Origin: Microvelia longipes
Lineage: Eukaryota; Arthropoda; Insecta; Hemiptera; Veliidae
Assembly: GCA_018340805.1 (NCBI GenBank)
Contig: JACMZG010001913.1
Location: 6,967,114 to 7,031,113, forward strand
Length of the DNA stretch: 64,000 nt
Direction: 5' to 3'
The notes under the pieces were generated by a model. The model did no database searches. It was not told the origin of the DNA and was given only the letters and a program-made list of their open reading frames with translations. Below are positions 27,301 through 35,371 of the stretch, one piece after another (position 1 is the stretch's first letter; the number at the start of each line of letters is the position of its first letter). Position numbers and translations under genes: made by a program.

Positions 27301-30300
27301 TATAATAAATACATAGACGTTCATAGATGTATAATAAATACATAGATGTATAATATGTAGGTATATAATTCATCATTCCACAAACTAATTATGTAAATTG
27401 GTCTTTTTCACCTGCTCTTTTGACTACCCATTCCTGTTCCAATGGAAGATAATCTGAATAGGAGGCCTACTTGGGTGATTGACTAGCTAATTAATGATCC
27501 TAGTCATTACTGGTCACTTAAGAATATTATCAAACATTGATGTCTTTAGTAATGATTAGAGTGTCACAGTGGCTGAATGAGCCAAAAGGCCCAAAGAGGG
27601 TTTGGCCTAAAAGGGCCCAAACCTATGTCTCTGGGGCCCAATGGTGGGGGAGGGAGTTTCTATAATGATTCTCTGAGGTGTCTCCTTTTAACTAGAGTAG
27701 TATTAATGATTATAGCAAGCTTAATTTAATTTTTTTGAGGTAGTACGTAATTGAGCACTTTATTGGACCGTTTTTAGGATGAGAAGCCAATCATTATTGT
27801 TATAGGAAGTTATTTAGTACTTTTCACCTCCGAGGACAATAATGAATGTAAAAAAACTCCTAGGACGTAAAAGTAATTCATATGTTGCCGCCATTACTGT
27901 ATGTAGTGTGTTCAAAAAACAATCTGTGTTTAAACCTTCATGAGCTTATTTAAAAACGTTCATTTTGTTTCTGTTTTTGTTCGTAGACTAATTTTTTTTC
28001 GTTTTTAAAAGGTGTTCTAATTGACAATTTTTGTGTGTTTATTTGTAAAGCTTTTACATTTTTGAATAAAAGTGTGAAGCTATTGATGAATTTAATGACG
28101 GCGATAATATGGAGTTAATAATAATTGGCGTTTTTTTTTTTTTCAATTAAGTATATAGCGTAGTTTATTGAGTGCTATTTTTTGATTTTGTTTAATGAGT
28201 GCTTTATTTAATGAGTCTACTCAAAAAAAATAGTGTAATACCATCCGGCTGAGAATGTCTTTATGTCTGGCAATTTTCCCGACTCGCTTCGTTCGTCGTA
28301 AATCTAATTGCCGTGACATAAGGACACACTTCTCAGCCTTATGGCATAAATAACTATTAATTTAACTTTATATTTAATAAATAAAATAAAAATTATATTA
28401 TGTTCATTTAAATAAAGTAAATAAACTTAAAATAAGTATAACTAATAACTTAAATGAATTCAAACTTAAAATAAGTATAACTAATAATTAAAATGATTCA
28501 AAACTAAAATAAGATAACTAATAACTTAAATGAATTCAAACTTAAAATAAGTATAACTAATAACTTAAAATGAATTCAAACTTAAAATAAGTAACTAATA
28601 AAAAATGAAAAACTTAAAATAATAAGAATAAATTAAACTTAAGTTTATTCATTTAATTTTAAATTTTTAACTAAACTATTTGATGTTCAATCTTTAGGGT
28701 CCTTTTGTACTGCTCCAGGGTCCTGATCAAGTATTTTAAGGGCACTTGAAGCCTCAGTCTTCCATTTGGGACCTTTAAAGACCTAAGTATAAAGAATGGG
28801 GGCCTTAAAGGAACTACAGTTAGGTATCAAATTGAGAATATGTTTTAAATATTTTAAAAACATTTGTCTCTTGGAGCTCTTTAGGGCCCTACCTTAGAGT
28901 ATTGGGCCTTCTCAACTCTTTGTGTATCAATATTAAATATTTAATCATTTTTTTATTAATTTTTGTTGTTTTTTCTGTAAGTTTATTTTTGGCTAAGGGG
29001 TCCAAGGAGGGCTGCCGCCCTCGCCCTCGATGGCCAGTCCGCCCCTGGTGTGTCACGTATGCGATAAAGTTACTTCAATAGCCTAACCTATGTGATTCCA
29101 AATTAAGAATATCATAGATATATAGTTCAGAGGAGACCAACGCCAACAATCCTATAAATCAATGATCGATAAAAAAACAATGTCTGCTCAAAAGAGCTAA
29201 TATATATTTATAATTTTCTTTCTTCACTATTTGACTCCTGATTATTGATTATTTGATTATGATTGTTGAAATAAAATAACCACCAGAGGAGTTGTACTCC
29301 ACAGAATAATAAAATTCTACTTCTAAAATAAAAAACTTGCTTTATAAAAAATAAATATAAAAAATATAAATATAAAAATATAATTTATAAAAAATATAAT
29401 AAATATAAAAAAACTATAAATTTATTAAAAAATATTAAATAAATTCTTATAAAAATATAATAATAATTCTATAAATCTATAATAAAATATAAAAATATTA
29501 TAAGTAATCTATAATAAGTATGTAATTTTTAAAAAAAGACTTATTTGATTGTTTCCCTCTCTTAAATATATATAAAAATATATAAAAATTCTATAAAAAA
29601 TATATAAAATAATAATTAAAAAATTCTATAAAAATATAATAAATAAATCTATAAATAAAATAAAAATTCTATAAAATATATAAAATTCATAATATACTAT
29701 AAATGTAAATAAATAATATAATAAAAAATTCTATAAGTATGTAATTTTTTTTAAAAAGACTACTTTGATTGTTTCCCCTCTCCTATAGTTCATGTGTTGT
29801 TTTATTACTTACTAAGTTGACTAATGATCATATTACAGCCGGCAGATATTGCGAGTGGGCACACAAAACAGTCGATAAATCCTCTGAATCCGAATCATTT
29901 GCTGAATTTTTCAAAACCTTAAGACTTGAATGTGAACCAGGGGAACCTGCGTATCTCAACTGGACAGTTGCCGTTGAAACTCCAGATTTACTTTACTATC
30001 AGGTATAATCCACACTAATCCATTTGAGAAAATTTCATGTTTGCTTATTAGACGCCAGAACTGTGTGTTGACTTGCATTATTTATGAAAATATTGCAACA
30101 CTTTTCAAATGTTGCATTATATATTCATATATTGCAACACTTTTTAAGTGTTTTTATTGTTACACACTTCAACTGAAATATTACTTAAATAATTTATAAT
30201 TAAATTACATCTAAATTAATAATTTTAACTGAATAAATGACTGAATGAAATAACTGAACATATGATGCTTTAAGGTATTATTATAACTGACAAAGAATTG

Positions 30301-31791
30301 TTATATTGTAATATATTTTATGTTTTTGACTGATTTAGTAATGTCCTTATTCTATTTTTATTTTTTGTTCTTATTGTATTGTAAATTCTTTCCTTGATAT
30401 TATTTTTTTACTATTCTATATTTCTTTTTGGTGATTTACTTGTGTTATTTTTTTTACTTTTCCACATTTTTTTAATTTCCTCAAACAGTATTTATATAGG
30501 AAAAGTTTTTTTTTTAGGTAGTACGTAATTGAGTACTTTATTGGACCGTTTTTAGGATGAGAAGCCAATCATTATTATTATAGGAGGTTATTTAGTACTT
30601 TTTACCTCCGAGGACAATAATGAATGTAAAAAAAACTCCTAGGACGTAAAAGTAATTCATATTTGCCGCCATTACTGTAATTTAGCGTGTTCAAAAAACA
30701 ATCTGTGTAAAACCTTCATGAGTTTCTTTAAAAACGTTTGTTTCTGTTTTTGTTCGTTCGTAGACTAATTTTTTTCGTTTTTAAAAGGTGTTCTAATTGA
30801 CAATTTTTGTGTGTTTATTTGTAAAGCTTTTACATTTTTGAGTAAAAGTGTGAAGCTATGGATGAATTCAATGAGGACGATAATATGGAGTTAATTGGAC
30901 GTTTGTTTTTTTTTTCAATTAAGTATATATCGCAGTTTATTTAATGAGTGCTATGACATAAAGACACACTTTTCAGCCTTATGGCATAAATAACTATTTT
31001 GGTTACTTATTATGTTATGTATTTTCTTTTTTATATATTATTTTTACTATTCAATATTCTTTTTGTGATTACTTATGTTATTTTTTTACTTTTCCACATT
31101 TTTTAATTTCCTCAAACAGTATTTAATAGGAAAAGTTTTTTTTTTTGTTACTTATATGTTATGTATTTTCTTTTTTTATATTATTTTTTTCTATTCAATA
31201 TTTCTTTTTGTTGATTTACATATGTTATTTTTTTTTACTTTTTCTCATTTTTTTTTAATTCCTCAACAGTATTTATATAGGAAAAGTATTTTTTTGCTTA
31301 TTATTTATATATTTTCTTTTTTTTTATATTATTTTTACTATTAAATATTCTTTTTGGCTAATTTAGTACTTATGTTATTTTTTTTACTTTCCCTATTTTT
31401 TTTTTAATTTCCTTAAACCGTATTTATGTAGGGAAAGTATTTTTTTTTACTTATTATGTTATATATTATTTATTTTTTTATATTATTTTTACCACTCAAT
31501 ATCTATTATTGACTGTGTAGTACTTTGTTGTTATTTATTTTTTTTTTTGTGTACTTATAAGTACAAAAAAAATAATATACATATATAGTATATTCTTTTC
31601 TCGATACTATTTTTTTATAATGCAATATTTCTTTTTTTTTGCAGTGCTACACGCATAACAATTTAGGTTGGAAAATCCATGTAGTGGATCCCGGATACAG
31701 ATCTAAAATAGCGAGTGGATCAAGCAAATCCATACCGAACGTTATCTTCATTTTATCTCTTATTTATGCTTTATATAAAATATCAAGATGA
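6161..31791 (+). CDS. knk: Knickkopf/Skeletor-family DM13-DOMON-cupredoxin protein, 3' ten exons
   Basis: Ten exons (6161-6399, 8534-8714, 19412-19599, 21239-21342, 22140-22373, 23489-23665, 25813-25911, 26785-26940, 29839-30002, 31645-31791) have GT/AG borders and agreeing phases. They give 1689 nt, or 562 residues plus TGA. Order: end of a first DM13 (VNFGDVFIP), a second DM13 (about residues 25-125), a DOMON domain (about 150-300), a linker with GPTGGKRGY, a plastocyanin-like domain (about 375-535, YHPFYIT and QCYTH) and a short hydrophobic tail. From family knowledge, Knickkopf is an extracellular GPI-anchored protein that organises and protects cuticular chitin. The GPI-like tail and an inferred full length near 700 residues favour Knk over Skeletor, its close paralogue. 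The signal peptide and most of DM13-1 lie outside the window. The family is secure; Knk, Knk2/3 or Skeletor orthology is not settled. Confidence 0.85.
6534..6959. mobile_element. Foldback element, copy 1
   Basis: The element starts TAGACCAAGAGCCCAGG and ends with its complement, and most of its length is a long inverted repeat. The left arm is partly duplicated (from about 6697, GTTAATAAAAAGTGTAATGG). TA on both sides fits a TA target. Related copies lie at 59816-60099 and 61588-61764. It has no coding capacity. Confidence 0.85.
7395..8330 (-). pseudogene. 3' fragment of a non-LTR retrotransposon (LINE ORF2 C-terminus)
   Basis: On the minus strand two adjacent frames (8298-8050 and 8063-7560) overlap by a frameshift. 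The second contains CTVCNMQENEHLAHIMLRCP, a C-x2-C-x8-H-x4-C finger typical of the C-terminus of Jockey/R1-like LINE reverse transcriptases. It ends in an AT-rich 3' region reaching to about 7395. No reverse-transcriptase core remains, so the element is 5' truncated. It sits antisense in a Knk-like intron. The clade is uncertain. Confidence 0.7.
8534..8714 (+). CDS. knk: Knk-like exon: second half of DM13-2
   Basis: Acceptor tttgtcttag; donor acg|gtaagt in phase 0. The phase-2 join from the previous exon makes a Ser codon, then MDPLRGYQGEDIEIQLP. The segment LTVYDIDWLSVWCVQY and then NFGHVHIP is the conserved C-terminal half of a DM13 domain, including its Trp-Cys. It matches the repeat at the start of the preceding exon, as expected for tandem DM13 domains. 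Confidence 0.88.
8715..9208. other. Knk-like intron, start
   Basis: Intronic sequence after donor gtaagt. No further feature recognised. Confidence 0.6.
9209..9779. mobile_element. hAT-like MITE, copy 2
   Basis: A 571-bp copy with CTTAGAAT...ATTCTAAG ends. Its flanks are ATTTCAAT and ATTGCAAT, an 8-bp target duplication with one mismatch. It is only 80 bp from copy 3. Confidence 0.88.
9860..10394. mobile_element. hAT-like MITE, copy 3
   Basis: About 535 bp with a left end CTTAGAATAATAC and right end ATTATTCTAA. No clear 8-bp duplication is visible, so one end may be lost or rearranged. Confidence 0.82.
10395..11179. other. Intronic spacer
   Basis: No coding feature. GGTGACGAAACGTC at about 10859 resembles retroelement-end motifs of the type found at 11289-11330. 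Confidence 0.45.
11180..11540 (-). mobile_element. Possible Penelope-like element remnant
   Basis: The minus strand reads CTGAAGATGCATCCCACAGT followed by GGAAGCGAAACG, a motif common in the terminal repeats of Penelope-like and some other retroelements. A 60-residue minus-strand frame (11533-11351) lies next to it. No reverse transcriptase or GIY-YIG domain is visible. The assignment rests on one motif and is tentative. Confidence 0.35.
12280..12332. repeat. Degenerate TTAGG-type repeat tract
   Basis: About 50 bases made of TTAGGTTAGG, AGGTAGG and TTATGTTAGG variants, like the insect telomere repeat TTAGG. It lies about 100 bp upstream of the LINE ORF1. It may be an interspersed telomere-like repeat or the LINE's insertion target. 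Confidence 0.6.
12435..13193 (+). pseudogene. LINE ORF1, frameshifted
   Basis: Starts MPGIKVCAECDDFLDP. A Cys-rich PHD-like finger (about residues 7-62: CAEC, CDRC, HLSPEC, CTAC) is followed by a coiled coil (KLDEIEKKFNDLEIRVDEIE) and a basic RNA-binding-like segment with AYRFGK. The frame stops at 13019, but the adjacent frame continues (ELIDKRKELK to IVKKKSE, stop at 13193), showing a single-base shift near 13010-13020. ORF1 proteins of this type bind LINE RNA to form the RNP. Confidence 0.85.
13201..16079 (+). pseudogene. LINE ORF2 endonuclease-reverse transcriptase, three or more frameshifts
   Basis: Three open segments follow each other: 13201-13386 (KLGLINIRSLVKSIKD, DIIGVT), 13388-14218 (GDFNVDF, IIDYIVV, SDHSFV endonuclease motifs) and 14176-15993 (reverse transcriptase). 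The RT part has NEQSGFRKCHST, LLDYSKAFDMISHDLL, KQGVPQGSP and MYADDTQVY. A run of G near 13353 breaks the first segment where the ESW motif of the endonuclease is expected. A second shift lies at about 14175-14215. A third lies near 15985, after which the frame continues (KLKEISFKNKLK) to TAA at 16079. The GSPLAAYLYLIFV region differs from the usual GSVLGPLLF. Confidence 0.88.
16080..17520. other. AT-rich region, possible LINE 3' part with hairpin
   Basis: No coding sequence. At 17073-17117, GGAGATGT and ACATCTCC flank a loop with AGCAGGGAGCACCCTG, followed by a T-run. This could be the LINE's 3' structure. Poly-T tracts lie at about 16780 and 17190. Confidence 0.45.
17941..18640. repeat. Direct and inverted tandem repeat, about 132-bp unit
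   Basis: Three direct units (near 17941, 18073, 18205) carry CCGGCGCGGTGGTCCGCATG and CGTGCTTAACAACAAT. They are followed after a short centre by two inverted units (near 18368 and 18500). The outer right edge has a minus-strand B-box-like GGTTCAAATCCTGG (18614-18634). The whole is a large imperfect palindrome and may have arisen from a tRNA-related repeat. Confidence 0.8.
18641..19135. other. Intronic spacer
   Basis: No gene recognised. Open frames on both strands (about 90 codons) lack splice context or recognisable motifs. Confidence 0.45.
19136..19376. repeat. Duplicated unit related to the CAAAGAGACTAA element family
   Basis: Two copies of about 85 bp (TTATGGCACCTAGTGGAAGC onward; about 19157 and 19291). 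The first copy ends CTAAGCATTAGTCTCTTTGG, the same end as the element at 35372-36449 and the 83-bp array at 24.2-25.3 kb. Confidence 0.75.
19412..19599 (+). CDS. knk: Knk-like exon: start of DOMON domain
   Basis: Acceptor gattcttacag; donor ag|gtaatt in phase 2. The product runs from TTSNPKLVNNELNEDQ through NCRELLDGRLQVQWSVEG to QYMGFGISGEEG. The Cys followed by WSVEGEYLKITLSGRI and MGFGISG is the N-terminal half of a DOMON domain, a beta-sandwich that in other families binds haem or sugar. The exon follows an intron of about 10.7 kb that holds a LINE and several MITEs. Confidence 0.87.
19600..21238. other. Knk-like intron with short AT repeats and G-rich run
   Basis: Short tandem units with ATATCATAGATTTTTT occupy about 20790-20960. 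A G-rich stretch lies at 20095-20265 (several runs of four to ten Gs). No coding feature. Confidence 0.6.
21239..21342 (+). CDS. knk: Knk-like exon: middle of DOMON domain
   Basis: This short exon (104 nt) has acceptor aatttcag and donor g|gtaata in phase 1. It reads ASMVGGDVVIAFYD, then QFKAVDYYMSATAQCD. The MVGGDVVIAF strand and the DYYMSA..QC segment match the central part of the DOMON domain in Skeletor and Knickkopf. It is too short to stand out as an open frame and is recognised from phase and family motifs. Confidence 0.85.
22140..22373 (+). CDS. knk: Knk-like exon: end of DOMON domain
   Basis: Acceptor tctttucag-type tract (tcttttcag); donor g|gtaagt in phase 1. The product has GVCPDSRIGGKDDVEFLSG, then GVTTVSYRRLL, then SVIAAIGPLNSRKEANAH. 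The CPD(S/T)RI and IGPLNSRKE motifs are hallmarks of the Skeletor/Knickkopf DOMON C-terminal half. The exon has no stops or frameshifts. Confidence 0.9.
22411..22439. repeat. Miniature inverted repeat with CAAAGAGACTAA-family ends
   Basis: AAGAGACTAA, a five-base centre and TTTAGTCTCTTTT lie together, as if only the two ends of the family were left. Confidence 0.5.
22530..22825. mobile_element. Truncated copy of the long-TIR element
   Basis: TATAGGAATTTTTATCAACT through GGCTCTTGGCCTATA matches the right half of the element at 60832-61556. The left half is absent. Confidence 0.65.
22975..23425. mobile_element. Inverted-repeat element with hammerhead-like core
   Basis: Arms of about 70-75 bp (22976-23056 and 23341-23420) read AAGATGTCACTCCACTTAGT and its complement on the outside and GACTTTCAAACTTAACAGTT on the inside. 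The inner edge of the right arm reads CTGATGATGAACTGTTAAGT then TTGAAAG. The interior is T-rich and non-coding. Confidence 0.75.
23489..23665 (+). CDS. knk: Knk-like exon: linker into cupredoxin domain
   Basis: Acceptor ccttttcag; donor acag|gttggt in phase 1. The exon reads DIRIDFYSRNDAQCANS, then an acidic/aromatic linker, then YSVRIGPTGGKRGYTPLTG. The GPTGGKRGY motif leads into the plastocyanin-like domain in Knickkopf proteins and is a reason to prefer Knk over the short Skeletor isoforms. The donor gttggt is slightly non-consensus. Confidence 0.87.
24020..25292. repeat. 83-bp minisatellite (about 13 copies) plus flanking element sequence
   Basis: Units of about 83 bp carry CACCAATGTACAGTTACGGC, GAGCTGTTGTATCCTCCCTC and TAAGTATTAGTCTCTTTGT. 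They run from about 24194 to 25292, with small deletions in several copies. The sequence before the array (24020-24193) matches 36158-36345, so the array is an amplified end of the CAAAGAGACTAA element. Confidence 0.92.
25813..25911 (+). CDS. knk: Knk-like exon: first strand of cupredoxin domain
   Basis: A 99-nt exon with acceptor tttggcag and donor g|gtaagt in phase 1. It encodes HPSWGIAWYINDILIPELYV, then ERGQTYTFNVEGG. WYIN..LIPE and RGQTYTFNVEGG are the conserved opening strands of the Knk plastocyanin-like domain. The 2.1-kb intron before it contains the 83-bp minisatellite array. Confidence 0.87.
26241..26565 (+). mobile_element. mariner transposon remnant, internally deleted
   Basis: The segment begins AAGGTGTGTTCAAAAAGTAT, a mariner-type terminal repeat. 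It then has a coding-like part that translates in one frame as HRINIANEMLNSVRDDPNLL followed by QRVITG. That matches the mariner transposase segment just before the first catalytic Asp. The frame stops right after, and most of the transposase and the right end are missing. Confidence 0.85.
26785..26940 (+). CDS. knk: Knk-like exon: cupredoxin core
   Basis: Acceptor cttttttag; donor gcag|gtgaac in phase 1. The product begins GNDPTNPAKYHPFYITDSPE and continues GGFGQKSESEQRRQRVFAGV. NDP..PA.YHPFYITD is highly characteristic of the Knk/Skeletor C-terminal domain. The His in YHPFY sits where a copper-ligand His lies in cupredoxins, but metal binding is not shown by the sequence. Confidence 0.9.
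27130..27366. repeat. AT-rich minisatellite, 19-bp-type unit
   Basis: Repeats of ATAGATGTATAATAAATAC with variants such as ATAGATGTTC. Minus-strand frames through it are repeat artefacts. Confidence 0.9.
27737..28355 (+). mobile_element. Interspersed repeat, copy A (with short reading-frame start)
   Basis: Shares more than 400 bp with 30515-30993: GGTAGTACGTAATTGAGCAC at the start and CTTATGGCATAAATAACTA at the end. Both copies contain a short ATG frame (here with ELI-like continuation after FNDGDNME). This copy has extra sequence, ACTCGCTTCGTTCGTCG. The class is unknown. Confidence 0.75.
28395..28630. repeat. 39-bp AT-rich minisatellite
   Basis: Units contain AATGAATTCAAACTTAAAAT and AAGTATAACTAATAACTTAA. 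There are five to six copies with deletions. Confidence 0.88.
29330..29745. repeat. Simple AT-rich repeats
   Basis: A long run of AAATATAAA and TTCTATAAA variants just before the Knk-like exon at 29839. Two copies of AGTATGTAATTTTTAAAAA-type sequence end the blocks. Confidence 0.8.
29839..30002 (+). CDS. knk: Knk-like exon: late cupredoxin domain
   Basis: Acceptor catattacag; donor cag|gtataa in phase 0. It encodes AGRYCEWAHKTVDK, then a Ser/Glu-rich loop (SSESESF), then FFKTLRLECEPGEPAYLNW and TPDLLYYQ. The C..W, LECEPGEP and TPD..YYQ motifs match the family. The ser/glu loop looks like a fast-evolving insertion. Confidence 0.88.
30340..31620. repeat. T-rich tandem repeat of about 150 bp, interrupted
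   Basis: Four or more units carry ACTATTCAATATTTCTTTTT, TTTCCTCAAACAGTATTTAT and TAGGAAAAGT. The first unit is interrupted by the interspersed repeat at 30515-30993. The array ends at the acceptor of the last Knk-like exon. Confidence 0.82.
30515..30993 (+). mobile_element. Interspersed repeat, copy B
   Basis: Second copy of the 27737-28355 repeat. It contains ATGGATGAATTC and encodes MDEFNEDDNMELIGR before the frame is lost in a T-run. It looks like a 5' gene or transposon end with the rest deleted. Confidence 0.75.
31645..31791 (+). CDS. knk: Knk-like last exon: cupredoxin end and hydrophobic tail
   Basis: Acceptor cttttttttttgcag. The exon begins CYTHNNLGWKIHVVDPG, completing the YYQCYTH motif across the splice. 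A polar stretch with small residues (IASGSSKSIP) then leads into NVIFILSLIYALYKISR and TGA at 31789-31791. Small residues followed by a terminal hydrophobic run fit a GPI-anchor signal as known for Knickkopf, though the run is short and ends with charged residues. AATAAA-type motifs lie about 15 and 75 bases after the stop. Confidence 0.85.
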   Translation, partial: CYTHNNLGWKIHVVDPGYRSKIASGSSKSIPNVIFILSLIYALYKISR

Positions 31792-32339
31792 AATAATATC
31801 AAATTAAATAAATACGTTTTATAAAATCAAAAAATTGAAAATAATGACAATAAAAATGTTTAAATATTAATAAAATTAATTATAAGAAATTAAATTTGAA
31901 TGATTTTGAAATATACAATTAATTTGGATGGTATTTACTGTAGTGACAATTTGTACGTTTTTTTAAATAAAATATATTTTATGTTACCTTTAGATTAAAC
32001 ATCCGTTTTTTTTTATGATATTGAACTCAATTTTTTAAACTCATATAGTATATATATAACTCATAGAGAAGTATATAAACTCATTTTTTAATTTTCACCT
32101 ATTTGTCAAAACATAGCAATGTTATGTAATTTATATCAGTTAGTTTTATCAATTATAGACAAATAACATATAATTAAACTTTCATATATTTTCTTTGAAC
32201 AAATTCCTGACACATCATACAAAACATAACTATAGAGAATGAACAAAATGTAGAGTGTTGAACATAACTTCACATTCACAGGTATACATAGGTAGATGTG
32301 AGAATGATAAATAGAAAACACTATTAGATCTATCAAGAA
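31792..32339. other. Knk-like 3' UTR and downstream DNA
   Basis: AATAAA-type motifs at about 31805, 31868 and 31966 could serve as polyadenylation signals. No other feature. Confidence 0.55.
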
Positions 32340-33335
32340 AAAAACTCCCTAATTTTTTCAGACTAACTACTAATTCTTTCCAGTAACTTTAAAATTTTCA
32401 TTAGTAACTCACAATTCTTCAGAGTAACTCCTAAAACTTTAGAGCAACTCCCAATTCTTTCCTTTCATGTCATATATTCACTAGAAACTTGGAATTCTTT
32501 CCAGTAATTTCAAATTATTCTCAAGAATTTCAAATTCTCATTAGCAACTTGAATTTTTCCAGTAAGTGTCAATTCTGCCCAGTAACTCCAAATGCTCTCT
32601 AGTAATTCGCAATTCTTGCTAGTAACTCCCAATGCTTCCCAGTAACTCAATACTTGAGAGTTACTATCAATTCTTCCTAGTAACTTAATTCTTGAGAAGT
32701 ACTCCCAATTATTCCCAGTAACTTAATACCTGAGAGTTACTATCAATTCTTCTTAGTAGCTTGAGAGTTACTCCCAATTCTTCCTAGTAACTCAATTCTT
32801 GGGAGCTACTCCCAATTATTCCCAGTAACTCAATACTTGAGAGTTACTATCAATTCTTCTTAGGTAACTTCAAATGTTGAGAGTTATCCCAATTCTTCCT
32901 AGTAACTCAATTCTTGGGAGCTACTCCCAATTATTCCCAGTAACTCTCAATACTTGAGAGTTACTATCAATTCTTCTTAGTAACTCTCAAATGTTGAGAG
33001 GTTTCCCCAATCTTCCTAGTAACTCAATTCTTGAGCTACTCCCATTATTCCCAGTAACTCTCAATACTTGAGGTTACTATCAATTCTTTTAGTAAACTAA
33101 CTCTCCCAAATGTTGAGAGTTACTTACTCCCAATTCTTCCTAGTAACTCAATTCTTGGGAGCTCTCCCAATTATTCCAGTAACTCTCAATACTGAGAGTT
33201 ACTATCAATTCTTCTTAGTAACTCTCAAATGTTGAGAGTTACTCCCAATTCTTCCTAGTAACTCAATTCTTGGGAGCTACTCCCAATTATTCCTAGTAAC
33301 TCAATACTTGAGAGTTACTCCCAATTTTTCCCAGT
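32340..33335. repeat. Minisatellite with 118-bp higher-order unit
   Basis: Monomers of about 17-20 bp (AGTAACTC..CAATTCTTCC type) are arranged from about 32650 in 118-bp higher-order units: TTGGGAGCTACTCCCAATTA, then CTCAATACTTGAGAGTTACT, then CTCAAATGTTGAGAGTTACT. Each unit contains short palindromes. The left part (32340-32650) is a more diverged single-monomer array. Confidence 0.9.
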
Positions 33336-34812
33336 AAGTGAAATTTTTCCTTGTTTGGTCACAGAATTAAAGACATTTTCTGTCAAAAATTGGCTAAAAC
33401 AAAAAAGAAATTTTAAAACCCAAATAACTGTATATTTCAAATTTATTTTTCAAATTTAATAATCTGTATTCTTGTAAATATCTTTAAATTCTTATTGTAA
33501 TTTTTGTTTTCATTGAAATTTTATTATTTTTTTTCTTAAATAATATACTAAATTAATATATCTAATTAATACTTTAAGAAATACGTGTAAAAGACAATAA
33601 TAATTATATTTATTTTCTTCTGAATAAGTAAAAAGGAGAAGTAAATATGATCGTAATATTAAGGAGAAAATGTTTACTGTGTATAAGACATATAACTGTT
33701 GATTATTAATATTTAAGGAATTCATATTTTAGTGTTTAAGATTTGTTAAATTGTGTTATTAAATTACTAAATAATACTACTTACGTTTCATCTTTTATCA
33801 TTTGATTTGATTTTTTTTTATTTAATATTCAAATTCAAAAAAGTCTTTATTTCCAAAAATTAGAAATAAACATATACCTATTATATATTCTCTTTGCTAA
33901 CCCTAATTAATAAATTTACTTTCACTCTTTTGTTTTCTTATAAATATGTACTTAAACATTTATAATTTTATTGCTATATCCAAATCAAATTCAAGTGACA
34001 TATTTTTATTTTAAGCAATTTTAGATTAATAATGTACAGTGTTCAACCCTGAATAAAAGCAAATTTTTTTTTATTTATTTTATAATTTTTTTTTTTTTTT
34101 TTTTTTTTTTAGCATAATTTTATTGCCATTTAAATGTAATCAATATTCCACATTTATTAACTTATTCATTGATAATAAATTACATTATAGTATTAAATTT
34201 TTATACTACTTTGAAATTATATTTTATTTTTCTTTTACTACTCTTAAAATAACTAATAACTTGGCCTAAACTTAACTTTTTTATAAATATTAAACATATA
34301 ACACAATTTAGCATATTAACGTTCTACGTGTAATTAAATGTATTTAAAATAAATAATTAAAAAAAAGGAATATTCAACAAAGAATATCATATATAAAACA
34401 TATCAAGAGATCTTAAAATGAAGATAACGAATGAATAATTAGTTTTAAAGGAAATATATATTGATTATATCACTCTACAAATTTTTAATTTTATTATGTT
34501 GTTAGAATTTCTTTTTGTAAATAATGGAATGGATATAAAAAAATAATAATTGAAAAAAATTAAAGTTTATTTCTGAATAAGTTTGTAATTAAATCTAATT
34601 TAAACAGACTTTACTTTAATTCTTTGTTTATGTTAAAAAGCAATTATATGCGTTAGGATTTAATGCTTGCTTATTAATACAAAGCTAAATATTTTTGTAT
34701 GTCTCATGCAATTTGTCGGTAAATAAGTTCATTAAGTCAAAGAAACCTAGTTTACTGGATAAGTTTGACTGTAAAATGTATTAAATTATAGTAATGAAAT
34801 AAGGATAAAAGA
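33336..34812. other. AT-rich intergenic spacer
   Basis: No gene recognised. A T-run lies at about 34087-34111. Confidence 0.55.
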
Positions 34813-34820
34813 GTGTAGTC

Positions 34821-35363
34821 CTTAGAATAATACTATATATAGAAGAAGCACAGGACCGTAAACATACTGTAATTCCACTGATAACAAGAAAGCCGGTTGA
34901 CTGGTGCACCTAAGTAATGCTGCCAACCTGACAACAAAACATTATTTTAAATATGTGTCATAAATATCTATTAATGAAGAAAGGTCGTAAAGAACAAATA
35001 TTATAACTTAAAACACGTGCTGAGTATTTAATAAAACCTGTCTTAGATGGCAAAAGGGTGGCGGAATACAAGAATCTACATTTAGTTGACGAGGACTACT
35101 TTTAATATAATTCTAATAAATACTACAATAAACTACAATTTAAAATGCTTTAAATATTGTAATGCACCGATATTTATATTAGTATTTTATAAATAATCAA
35201 TCATTAATTTATAATAGAACATAATAATTCAGAAACCGGAAGTATTGCCAACTTTTTTTTAGAAAATTGTATATTGTTAAGGTGGCAGCATTACTTAGGT
35301 GCACGAATGAACCGCCTTTCGTGTTATCAGTAGTGCTCCTTTTATATATAGTATTATTCTAAG
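34821..35363. mobile_element. hAT-like MITE, copy 4
   Basis: 543 bp with CTTAGAATAATAC ends and a perfect 8-bp duplication GTGTAGTC at 34813-34820 and 35364-35371. The right copy also forms the left target duplication of the next element. Confidence 0.92.
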
Positions 35364-35371
35364 GTGTAGTC

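Noticed and set aside
27099..27376. Minus-strand frames rich in Tyr/Leu/Ile/His
   Set aside because: They are translations of the AT-rich minisatellite and have no independent coding evidence.
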